In this document: positions 1-5,299 of the stretch, one piece after another
Layout: each line of letters starts with the position of its first letter
Position numbering within the stretch: position 1 is the first letter of the stretch
Origin: Clostridiales bacterium
GTDB lineage: Bacteria; Bacillota; Clostridia; Peptostreptococcales; Anaerovoracaceae
Assembly: GCA_012511395.1 (NCBI GenBank)
Contig: JAAZGD010000101.1
Location: 1-5,762 of the forward strand
Reading direction: 5' to 3'
Length of the DNA: 5,762 nucleotides
The notes under the pieces: model-generated
The model's database searches: none
Told to the model about the DNA's origin: nothing
Seen by the model: only the letters and a program-made list of their open reading frames with translations
Position numbers and translations under genes: made by a program

Positions 1-1680
1 GAAAACATTTCGTCCCTGAAAGAACTTATTTTACGAAGCAGCAAGCTTTATAAAAACAATCCTGTATTTCTCGTAAAGGATGAAAAGGGCGGAGAATACA
101 GAGAGATTACCTTTGGCAAGTTCCAGGATGATATAAATGCTTTGGGAACTTATCTTTGTGCGAAAGGATTAAGGGATGAAAAGGTTGCCATAATAGGAGA
201 GAATTGTTATCATTGGTTTTTAACGTATTACGGTGTGGTTAACGGTACGGGAATCTGCGTGCCTTTAGACAAGGAATTGAACAAGAACGAAGTTCAAAAC
301 CTTATAGAAAGAGCAGGAGTAAAGGCAGTATTTTTTACTGACACATATAAGGACTTCTTCGAAGGTTTAGAGTTTGACTTAAAGGTCCAGATGGACCCTT
401 ACCAGAAAAAAGAAAACAAGAAGGAGGACACCTTGTACTTTCAGGACATTCTGGAGGAGGGCCACAAGAGAATCAAAGAAGGAGACAATACATTTATTGA
501 AACTGTCATAGATCCCCATAAGATGAATATGATTTTATATACATCGGGGACTACAGGTAAAGCCAAGGGAGTTATGCTCTCCCACTATAATATCGTTTCC
601 AATATTCTCGACGGAAGCAGAATGGTAAGAGTTAAGGAGTCTGACAGAACCCTTTCTGTTTTACCTATTCACCACACCTTCGAATCCACCATGGGGACAG
701 GATTGCCTCTGTATTACGGAGCCTCCATAGCCATTTGTGAAGGCCTGAAGTATATTGCAAAAAATATGCTGGAATCAAAAGCCACAATACTTGTGGGGGT
801 ACCTTTAATATTTGAATCCATATACAGCAAAATTTGGAAGCAGGCCGAAAAGACAGGAAAGGCGGATGCCTTAAGAAAAGCAATTTCAATAAACAAAAAA
901 ACAAAAAGGCTAAAGCTTGATTTAAAGAAAGTTCTATTTAAATCCATATACAGTAAATTTGGCGGAAAGCTGAGGATGATTGTATCAGGAGCGGCCCCCA
1001 TAGATCCAATAGTGGTGAGAGGCTTTGAGGATTTGGGCATAAGGGCATTGCAGGGTTACGGCTTGACTGAGTGTTCTCCTTTAGTGACAGGGACCCCTGA
1101 TTTCACCAATACTTATGAGAAGCCGGGCTCAGTAGGTGTATGCAATTATACAGGAGAGCTGAAAATCATAAATCAGGATGACCAGGGTGTGGGCGAGATT
1201 GTTTTCAAAGGCCCCAATGTGATGCTGGGCTATTATGAGATGGAACAGGAAACAGCTGAAGTATTAAAGGAGGGCTGGTTCTATACAGGTGATTTAGGCT
1301 ATCTTGATGATGATGGATGGCTTTACATAACAGGCAGAAAAAAGAATGTCATCGTGACGAAGACAGGGAAGAATATATATCCTGAAGAGGTGGAGCATTA
1401 TATTAACGGCCATAAATATATTCAGGAAAGCTTAGTCTATGGAGTCGATGTGGAAGATAAGGATACTACAGTAGGCGCACAGGTCAGGCCGGACTACGAG
1501 GTAATCTATGAAGAGTTTGGAGAAAATGTAGATGAAACACAAATCTATGACCTGATAAAAAAAGCCATTTCTGACATCAATGACAAGCTGCCCATCTATA
1601 AAAGAGTCAGAAACTTCACCTTAAGAAAGGAAGAGTTTATCAAGACAACTACCAAGAAGATTATCAGACATAAAAACTAG
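1..1680 (+). CDS. Long-chain acyl-CoA synthetase (AMP-forming), 5' end cut off by window
   Basis: This enzyme activates a fatty acid with ATP to an acyl-adenylate and transfers it to coenzyme A. The reading frame is open from base 1 (559 residues visible), so the true start lies outside the window. The TTG at 142 is internal, because the 47 codons before it are also ligase-like. Adenylate-forming motifs appear in order, in visible residue numbers: A3 P-loop YTSGTTGKAKGV at 180-191, LPIHHTFE at about 221-228, A5 GYGLTE at 352-357, A7 YTGDLG at 428-433, A8 hinge GRKKNVIV from 445, and the A10 lysine at 553 in KKIIR. The insert before VSGAAPID and the overall size fit the FAA1/FadD15 long-chain branch better than acetyl-CoA or aryl-CoA ligases, but chain length cannot be read from sequence. 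The A10 glycine normally before the catalytic lysine is a lysine here. The stop codon overlaps the ribosome binding site of the next gene, so the two are surely co-transcribed. No membrane segment is evident. Confidence 0.93.
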   Translation, partial: ENISSLKELILRSSKLYKNNPVFLVKDEKGGEYREITFGKFQDDINALGTYLCAKGLRDEKVAIIGENCYHWFLTYYGVVNGTGICVPLDKELNKNEVQNLIERAGVKAVFFTDTYKDFFEGLEFDLKVQMDPYQKKENKKEDTLYFQDILEEGHKRIKEGDNTFIETVIDPHKMNMILYTSGTTGKAKGVMLSHYNIVSNILDGSRMVRVKESDRTLSVLPIHHTFESTMGTGLPLYYGASIAICEGLKYIAKNMLESKATILVGVPLIFESIYSKIWKQAEKTGKADALRKAISINKKTKRLKLDLKKVLFKSIYSKFGGKLRMIVSGAAPIDPIVVRGFEDLGIRALQGYGLTECSPLVTGTPDFTNTYEKPGSVGVCNYTGELKIINQDDQGVGEIVFKGPNVMLGYYEMEQETAEVLKEGWFYTGDLGYLDDDGWLYITGRKKNVIVTKTGKNIYPEEVEHYINGHKYIQESLVYGVDVEDKDTTVGAQVRPDYEVIYEEFGENVDETQIYDLIKKAISDINDKLPIYKRVRNFTLRKEEFIKTTTKKIIRHKN

Positions 1681-1693
1681 GAGGAAGAAGGAA

Positions 1694-2968
1694 ATGAAGA
1701 ATTTCAAGTTCGATATCGATTACGTGAGAGAGCAGTTTCCGGCCATGGCCAAAACAGTTAACGGTTTTTCTGCCGCATTTTTAGACGGTCCAGGAGGAAC
1801 TCAAGTACCTAAGAGAGTACTTTCGGGAATCGAAGATTACCTATATATGAAAAATGCCAATGCGGGAGGAAGCTTCGTGACATCAAGGCAGAGCGACGGC
1901 ATGGTGGAGGATGCAAGAAGAGTCTTTGCTGACTTTTTAGGGTGTCATGAAGATGAAGTGGTTTTTGGTGAGAATACAAGCACCATAAACTTTAAACTGG
2001 CTTTCGGATTCCTGAGAGGTTTAGAGGCAGGGGATGAAATTCTAATTACAGATATAGACCATGAGGGCAACAGATCTCCTTACAGGACCTTGGAGGATTT
2101 TGGTATAGTAGTTAAAAGTGTGAAAATTAATACAGATACTATAACCTTGGATTTTGACGACTTCTGTGAGAAGCTTAGCAACAAAACAAAAATTGTGGCT
2201 GTCAACTGGGCGGCAAATTCCTGCGGCACAATAACAGACGTAAAGAAGGTAATTGAAAAAGCTCATGAGTACGGTGCTGTTACAGTGGTGGACGCTGTCC
2301 ACTATGCACCCCACAAACCTATTGACGTAAAAGAGATCGGAACTGATGTGCTGCTTTGTTCATCATATAAATTCTTTGGCCCTCACCTTGGAATAATGTA
2401 TATAAAAAAAGGAACGGGGGAAAAAATTACTTCTGCAAGAGTAATGGCTTACGATAATGAACTTACTCCTTTTAAGTTTGAGACGGGAACTCTTGCCATG
2501 GAGCTTATTCAAGGCGCCTGTGAGGCGGTACACTTCATCGCTGACATTGGTAAGAGGCATCTTTCATACTTTGAAGATGAGGTGAAGGCTCTTAGGGGAA
2601 GAAGAAAAGAAATTGTTACAGGGATGTTGGCAATCGATGCTTATGAGGAGGAATTGGCTCAAGTATTAAGGCAGGGATTGTCTGAAATAAAGGGTTTGAA
2701 GATATATGGACCGGGCGAAGGTCACCCCAGGACTTCTACAGTATCCTTTAATATAGAGGGTTTTCATATGCAGAAGCTGGCAGAGTATATGGGTGACAGA
2801 GGGATTTTTGTATGGGATGGAGATTATTATGCAATTCAAACCATAAGAAATGTGCTAAATCTTGTAGAAACGGGAGGTCTGTTAAGAATAGGTCTTGCTC
2901 CATACAATATAATGGAAGATATTCATAGAGCCATAAAAGTGGTTAAAGACTTCGTTTCTGTGGTATAA
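1694..2968 (+). CDS. Cysteine desulfurase-like PLP enzyme, class V aminotransferase fold, VC1184 type
   Basis: This 424-residue protein is a fold-type I PLP enzyme. The DGPGGTQVP (31-39), NANAGGSFVTS (54-64) and GIFVWDGDYYA (370-380) signatures match the VC1184 subfamily usually annotated cysteine desulfurase-like. Visible PLP residues are H123 in DHEGN (ring stacking), D200 in VVDAVH (pyridine nitrogen), H203 (where SufS has Gln) and K226 in SSYKFFGPH (Schiff base). R398 in LLRIGL corresponds to the substrate carboxylate arginine. When GIFVWDGDYYA is laid on the SufS loop GIAVRTGHHCA, the catalytic cysteine position is Y379, and the cysteines present (84, 158, 177, 222, 276) lie elsewhere. 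A canonical persulfide mechanism is therefore unlikely. Lyase, aminotransferase or cysteine/selenocysteine-related activity all remain open. The start is fixed by AGGAGG at 1679-1684, nine bases before ATG and overlapping the upstream TAG. It is probably cytoplasmic and in one transcript with the acyl-CoA synthetase. No IscU or SufU scaffold is adjacent. Confidence 0.93.
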   Translation: MKNFKFDIDYVREQFPAMAKTVNGFSAAFLDGPGGTQVPKRVLSGIEDYLYMKNANAGGSFVTSRQSDGMVEDARRVFADFLGCHEDEVVFGENTSTINFKLAFGFLRGLEAGDEILITDIDHEGNRSPYRTLEDFGIVVKSVKINTDTITLDFDDFCEKLSNKTKIVAVNWAANSCGTITDVKKVIEKAHEYGAVTVVDAVHYAPHKPIDVKEIGTDVLLCSSYKFFGPHLGIMYIKKGTGEKITSARVMAYDNELTPFKFETGTLAMELIQGACEAVHFIADIGKRHLSYFEDEVKALRGRRKEIVTGMLAIDAYEEELAQVLRQGLSEIKGLKIYGPGEGHPRTSTVSFNIEGFHMQKLAEYMGDRGIFVWDGDYYAIQTIRNVLNLVETGGLLRIGLAPYNIMEDIHRAIKVVKDFVSVV

Positions 2969-2969
2969 T
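2961..2969 (+). promoter_or_regulatory. Possible extended -10 promoter for the small membrane protein
   Basis: TGGTATAAT is a perfect TGn-TATAAT extended -10 element overlapping the stop codon of the PLP enzyme. The sequence 17 bases upstream (GGTTAA) is a poor -35, as is common for extended -10 promoters. Transcription would start near 2976, giving a leader of roughly 27 bases to the ATG at 3003. This is inferred from sequence only, and chance occurrence in AT-rich DNA is possible. Confidence 0.4.
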
Positions 2970-3002
2970 GTTTCAGTGTGTTTTGAGAGGGAAGTATAGT
3001 AT

Positions 3003-3245
3003 ATGCTTTGGAGTGTTTTAAAAAGCACCTTTCTAGTTACAGGAGTTGGAGTACTGGTCATAATCCTAGCGATTTATGGCCTGATTCTTTATATTTTTAT
3101 AAGCGCAACCTATACGGCAGGCCCTAATACAACAGGAACCTTCAGACGATTGAAAAGGTATATTCAGGAGCATGTGGTGGAGATTATTGTACTTCTGCTC
3201 ATCATGATGGTAATAGCCTTTATTATTTACCTATTCTCCATTTAA
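3003..3245 (+). CDS. Small protein with two predicted membrane segments, function unknown
   Basis: This is an 80-residue protein that I do not recognise. Two strongly hydrophobic stretches at residues 9-34 and 59-79 look like membrane helices. They flank a short polar loop containing TAGPNTTGTF and then a basic patch RRLKR (48-52). By the positive-inside rule the loop would face the cytoplasm with both ends outside, though this is weak evidence for so small a protein. It has no cleavable signal peptide with a convincing site, no cysteine pair and no catalytic motif. The start ATG is preceded by AGAGGG at 2986-2991, 11 bases away, a moderate Shine-Dalgarno. It begins 34 bases after the PLP enzyme stop and ends just before a terminator, so it is the last gene of the + strand unit and may also have its own promoter. 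Coding status rests on the binding site, clean hydrophobic pattern and position. Confidence 0.72.
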   Translation: MLWSVLKSTFLVTGVGVLVIILAIYGLILYIFISATYTAGPNTTGTFRRLKRYIQEHVVEIIVLLLIMMVIAFIIYLFSI

Positions 3246-3255
3246 ACCTGTATTC

Positions 3256-3310
3256 AAAAAAAAAACAAAGGCTGCATAAGGATAAAATCTTTAATGCAGC
3301 CTTTTTCTTT
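3256..3310. terminator. Bidirectional intrinsic terminator between convergent genes
   Basis: An 11-bp perfect stem, AAAGGCTGCAT (3267-3277) with ATGCAGCCTTT (3294-3304), encloses a 16-base loop that can pair further. It is followed on the + strand by CTTTTTCTTT and preceded by a run of ten A (3256-3265), which is a U tract when read on the - strand. It can therefore end both the acyl-CoA synthetase/PLP enzyme/membrane protein transcript and the convergent SDR transcript. Confidence 0.9.
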
Positions 3311-3334
3311 GAGAACTCTTGAGTCATGTAAAGA

Positions 3335-4096
3335 TTAATTACATGATACTCCTCCGTCTACGACCACTGTCGCACCGTTTATAAATTTGGAGTCCTCACT
3401 TGCAAGAAACAACGCCGTAGCGGAAATATCTCTTGCTTTACCGGGAGCAATTGAAATATCCAAGCCTTCCATTACACGAGCCATACCTGATTCACTGATA
3501 TCTGTCTGGGAGTTCATTACTTCTGTTTCAATGCCGCCGGGACAAATTACATTGCATCGGATTCCTCGCTTGGCATACATGAAGGCAATATTCTTTGTTA
3601 TTCCAACGATGGCATGCTTGGATGCTGTGTAAGCCACTCCGGCTCTGGCTCCGCATACGCCGCCTATGGAAGCAATGTTGATAATATTTCCTCCTGTTTC
3701 CTGTTTCAGCATAACTCGAACTGCTTTTCGCATAGACATAACAGGACCGTTAAGGTTTGTATCCATAACCTTGTCCCACAGCTCGTCTGTCAGTTCATCA
3801 ATAGGTTTAAATTCGTCCATAACACCTGCGTTATTTACTAAAATGTCAATTTTCCCGCCTTGTTTAACAGCGAAGTCAATCATACTCTCTGCCAATTCCT
3901 TGGAAGTTATATCTCCTGCGAAAGGAATAATTTTGCCTTCCATACCTTCGGCCTCTTTGGCCAGTGCTTCCAATCGTTCCTTTCGCCTTGCCACTGCAAT
4001 GACAGTTGCACCTTCTTTAGCAAAGTCCAAAGCAATAGCATGACCCATGCCTGAACTTGCCCCTGTAACAATGGCTGTTTTTCCGGTAAATCTCAT
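3335..4096 (-). CDS. Short-chain dehydrogenase/reductase (classical SDR, FabG-like)
   Basis: This 253-residue NAD(P)-dependent oxidoreductase has a complete classical SDR set. The cofactor motif TGASSGMG is at 11-18, D62 in GDIT contacts adenine, and NNAG is at 88-91. The catalytic tetrad is N114, S143, Y156 and K160 (YTASK), and PGG is at 186-188. Arginines at 37-38 after the second strand (AVARR) favour NADP(H) over NAD(H), by inference from the family. The substrate is not determinable: 3-oxoacyl-ACP reductase, sugar or secondary alcohol dehydrogenases all share this architecture. The start at 4096 is supported by AGGAGGT at 4105-4111, eight bases upstream, and by MRFTGKTAIVTG being the normal SDR N-terminus. 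A longer frame reaching 4162 would begin before the predicted transcription start. The gene appears monocistronic, with its own promoter and the shared terminator downstream. It is convergent with the + strand operon, so a pathway link to it is not implied. Confidence 0.95.
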   Translation of the reverse strand: MRFTGKTAIVTGASSGMGHAIALDFAKEGATVIAVARRKERLEALAKEAEGMEGKIIPFAGDITSKELAESMIDFAVKQGGKIDILVNNAGVMDEFKPIDELTDELWDKVMDTNLNGPVMSMRKAVRVMLKQETGGNIINIASIGGVCGARAGVAYTASKHAIVGITKNIAFMYAKRGIRCNVICPGGIETEVMNSQTDISESGMARVMEGLDISIAPGKARDISATALFLASEDSKFINGATVVVDGGVSCN

Positions 4097-4104
4097 TAAT
4101 TCGT

Positions 4105-4111
4105 ACCTCCT
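4105..4111 (-). promoter_or_regulatory. Ribosome binding site that fixes the SDR start
   Basis: On the - strand this reads AGGAGGT, a full anti-Shine-Dalgarno match, eight bases from the ATG at 4094-4096. It decides for the 253-residue product over upstream in-frame starts. Confidence 0.92.
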
Positions 4112-4152
4112 AAAACAATATTCGTTAATATCCTGAAGCATTCTCTGATAAA

Positions 4153-4181
4153 ATTTTAACACTTGTACATGATTTTGTCAA
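4153..4181 (-). promoter_or_regulatory. Sigma-A promoter of the SDR gene
   Basis: On the - strand there is a perfect -35 TTGACA (4176-4181), a 17-base spacer and -10 TAAAAT (4153-4158) preceded by TGT, so it also carries the extended -10 motif. Transcription should start near 4146, leaving about 50 bases of leader. The TGTACA palindrome in the spacer (4164-4169) is short and may be chance. Confidence 0.85.
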
Positions 4182-4215
4182 TTTAATGTATATTGATATC
4201 TTCCGAAATCAAGCA

Positions 4216-4254
4216 ATAAAAAAAGTCCGAGACTATGAAAATCCCGGACTCTTT
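4216..4254 (-). terminator. Intrinsic terminator of the tRNA operon
   Basis: Read on the - strand, AGTCCG (4250-4245) pairs with CGGACT (4229-4224), extended inward by two more pairs around a one-base mismatch. A run of seven U (4224-4218) follows. The stem starts four bases after the CCA of tRNA-Cys, so it closes the tRNA transcript. Confidence 0.9.
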
Positions 4255-4329
<75 letters not shown>

Positions 4330-4335
4330 TTAAGT

Positions 4336-4352
4336 GCCGGAGTTATTCCGGC
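4336..4352 (-). other. Hairpin in the tRNA-Gln/tRNA-Cys spacer
   Basis: GCCGGA (4336-4341) and TCCGGC (4347-4352) form a perfect six-base-pair, GC-rich stem with a five-base loop. No U tract follows in the - direction (ACTTAA), so it is not a standard terminator. It may be a processing or RNase barrier element in the precursor, or an old decayed terminator. Confidence 0.6.
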
Positions 4353-4356
4353 AATC

Positions 4357-4431
4357 TGGCTAGGGTAGAAGGATTCGAACCTTCGAATGACGGAATCAGA
4401 ATCCGTTGCCTTACCGCTTGGCTATACCCCA
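4357..4431 (-). tRNA. tRNA-Gln (anticodon CTG)
   Basis: This is a complete 75-base cloverleaf with encoded CCA. The acceptor TGGGGTA pairs with TACCCTA (U1-A72 as is typical for glutamine tRNAs, with a G2-U71 wobble), and the discriminator is G73. The anticodon stem ACGGA/TCCGT carries loop TTCTGAT, giving CTG, which reads CAG. In most Firmicutes glutamine is made on the tRNA by GluRS plus GatCAB. CTG rather than TTG is the less usual isoacceptor, so a TTG gene should exist elsewhere in the genome. Confidence 0.96.
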
Positions 4432-4438
4432 AAAAATA

Positions 4439-4515
4439 TGGGGTGGGTAGAGGGATTCGAACCCTCGTATACAGGAGCCACAACCCTGGGTCTTAACCAC
4501 TTGACGATACCCACC
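4439..4515 (-). tRNA. tRNA-His (anticodon GTG)
   Basis: This gene is 77 bases including an encoded G-1 opposite C73, the histidine identity feature. The acceptor GTGGGTA pairs with TACCCAC. The anticodon loop TTGTGGC gives GTG, and the T arm is GAGGG-TTCGAAT-CCCTC. CCA is encoded. It lies seven bases before tRNA-Gln and five bases after tRNA-Asp in transcription order. Confidence 0.97.
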
Positions 4516-4520
4516 ATATA

Positions 4521-4597
4521 TGGCGATCCGGAACGGGCTCGAACCGTCGACCTCCAGCGTGACAGGCTGGCATTCTAACCAACTGAACTACCGGACC
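4521..4597 (-). tRNA. tRNA-Asp (anticodon GTC)
   Basis: This is a complete 77-base cloverleaf with encoded CCA and discriminator G73. The acceptor GGTCCGG pairs with CCGGATC, including a G2-U71 wobble. The anticodon stem CCAGC/GCTGG holds loop CTGTCAC, giving GTC. The T loop is TTCGAGC. The gene is nine bases downstream of tRNA-Val in transcription order. Confidence 0.97.
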
Positions 4598-4606
4598 ACT
4601 AAGGAT

Positions 4607-4682
4607 TGGTGGGCGCTATAGGGATCGAACCTATGACCCCCTGCTTGTAAGGCAGGTGCTCTCCCAGCTGAGCTAAGCGCCC
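4607..4682 (-). tRNA. tRNA-Val (anticodon TAC)
   Basis: This is a complete 76-base cloverleaf with encoded CCA and discriminator A73. The acceptor GGGCGCT pairs with AGCGCCC. The anticodon stem CCTGC/GCAGG holds loop CTTACAA, giving TAC, and the T loop is TTCGATC. It follows tRNA-Met after a five-base spacer. Confidence 0.97.
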
Positions 4683-4687
4683 TTGAT

Positions 4688-4764
4688 TGGTAGCGGCGAG
4701 TGGACTTGAACCACCGACCTTCCGGGTATGAACCGGACGCTCTAGCCAGCTAAGCTACACCGCC
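4688..4764 (-). tRNA. Elongator tRNA-Met (anticodon CAT)
   Basis: This is a 77-base cloverleaf with encoded CCA and A73. The acceptor GGCGGTG pairs with CGCCGCT, with a G1-U72 wobble also seen in the Bacillus subtilis elongator. The anticodon loop is TTCATAC. The anticodon stem TCCGG/CCGGA lacks the three consecutive G-C pairs of initiators, and the 1-72 pair is not the initiator mismatch, so this is elongator rather than fMet. The body does not resemble the lysidine-modified tRNA-Ile (CAT) either. It is the first gene of the operon, about 28 bases after the predicted transcription start. Confidence 0.93.
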
Positions 4765-4799
4765 AAATCATGATATTGCAGATTAATACCGCAAAAATA

Positions 4800-4828
4800 A
4801 TCTTAACATCCAAGGTCTAATCTGTCAA
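4800..4828 (-). promoter_or_regulatory. Sigma-A promoter of the tRNA operon
   Basis: On the - strand there is a perfect -35 TTGACA (4823-4828), a 17-base spacer ending in TGT, and -10 TAAGAT (4800-4805), again with the TGn extension. The likely start is at 4792-4793, where a G follows a T run. The only upstream neighbour is the spoVG terminator, so this promoter drives Met-Val-Asp-His-Gln-Cys as one precursor. Confidence 0.87.
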
Positions 4829-4875
4829 TATATAACGTGGCCTTTAGCCTTTGGCAAAAAAAGAGAAAGGAAAGA

Positions 4876-4907
4876 TAAAAAAAGCCGGAGAAAATTTCCC
4901 CGGCTTT
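4876..4907 (-). terminator. Intrinsic terminator of spoVG
   Basis: AAAGCCGG (4881-4888) pairs with CCGGCTTT (4900-4907), and the stem extends inward past one A-C mismatch. On the - strand a U tract of seven (4883-4877) follows. It lies 22 bases after the spoVG stop and separates spoVG from the tRNA operon promoter. Confidence 0.92.
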
Positions 4908-4928
4908 CATAACATTAAATGATCATTA

Positions 4929-5240
4929 CTATTCTTCCGTAACGGATGGTTCTTCTGCCGTCTCTTCATTTGTAGCCACAGCATTTTCTAATACTTTCTC
5001 ATACTCCTTGAAAATTGCCTCCCTGATTCTGTTTCTCGTATCCGAGTTCAGCGGATGGGCAATATCTCGAAAATCGCCTTCCCCCATCTTTCTGCTGGGC
5101 ATTGCAATGAATAGACCGTTTTGTCCTTCAATGACCTTGATGTCATGGACTACGAACTCTTCATCGAATGTGATGGAAACTACGGCTTTCATCTTCCCAT
5201 CATCGTTCACCTTGCGCACTCTAACATCGGTAATGTCCAT
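4929..5240 (-). CDS. spoVG: SpoVG, septation/developmental regulator
   Basis: This 103-residue protein is a clear SpoVG. It starts MDITDVRVRK, followed by the conserved EFVVHDIKVIEGQNGLF region (28-44) and the nucleic-acid-contacting stretch PSRKMGEGDFRDIAHPLNS (48-66). An acidic C-terminal tail follows (about 85-103). SpoVG binds DNA and RNA. It affects asymmetric septation in Bacillus and virulence or envelope genes in Staphylococcus and Listeria. It is slightly longer than the 97 residues of B. subtilis because of the tail. The start at 5240 is chosen by homology and by GGTGGT seven bases upstream. An in-frame GTG at 5291 would add 17 residues unlike the family. purR is directly upstream and no terminator separates them. 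yabJ/ridA, which lies between purR and spoVG in B. subtilis, is absent, and a tRNA operon follows instead of glmU. A consensus sigma-A promoter precedes it, unlike the sigma-H promoter of B. subtilis spoVG. Confidence 0.97.
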   Translation of the reverse strand: MDITDVRVRKVNDDGKMKAVVSITFDEEFVVHDIKVIEGQNGLFIAMPSRKMGEGDFRDIAHPLNSDTRNRIREAIFKEYEKVLENAVATNEETAEEPSVTEE

Positions 5241-5247
5241 ATCACGT

Positions 5248-5253
5248 ACCACC
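5248..5253 (-). promoter_or_regulatory. spoVG ribosome binding site
   Basis: On the - strand this reads GGTGGT within AAAGGGTGGT, one mismatch from GGAGGT, with seven bases to the ATG at 5238-5240. It supports the 103-residue start and follows directly after a possible leader stem. Confidence 0.75.
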
Positions 5254-5257
5254 CTTT

Positions 5258-5299
5258 CTAAGACAGAATGCTGTTTTGTGCCATATGACACGTCTTTAG
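5258..5299 (-). other. Possible structured 5' leader of spoVG mRNA
   Basis: In the predicted transcript CUAAAGAC (5299-5292) can pair with GUCUUAG (5264-5258), seven pairs with one bulged A. This encloses a five-pair hairpin, GUGUC-AUAU-GGCAC (5291-5278). The stem would sit at the very 5' end of the RNA and end just before the Shine-Dalgarno region. It was found by eye, without energy calculation. Confidence 0.4.

Noticed and set aside
142..144. TTG as start of the acyl-CoA synthetase
   Set aside because: The frame continues open to base 1 with ligase-like sequence and there is no Shine-Dalgarno before 142. The gene is simply cut by the window edge.
665..1040. Two - strand open frames within the acyl-CoA synthetase
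   Set aside because: They are antisense to conserved adenylation motifs, with no ribosome binding site or recognisable domain. The same applies to 2042-2314 and 2363-2560 in the PLP gene, and to 5008-5325 and 5432-5626 opposite spoVG and purR.
3387..4054. Several + strand open frames opposite the SDR gene
   Set aside because: They are shadows of a well-supported gene with all catalytic motifs on the - strand.
4097..4162. Extra 22 N-terminal residues for the SDR, from an ATG at 4162
   Set aside because: That ATG lies upstream of the -10 box (4153-4158) and before the predicted transcription start. The perfect Shine-Dalgarno and family N-terminus both point to 4096.
4688..4764. CAT anticodon tRNA as initiator tRNA or lysidine tRNA-Ile
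   Set aside because: It lacks the three G-C pairs of the initiator anticodon stem and the unpaired 1-72 position, and its body matches the Bacillus elongator tRNA-Met rather than tRNA-Ile2.
5241..5291. GTG start giving a 120-residue SpoVG
   Set aside because: The added residues do not resemble SpoVG, and the region contains the ribosome binding site of the ATG at 5240.
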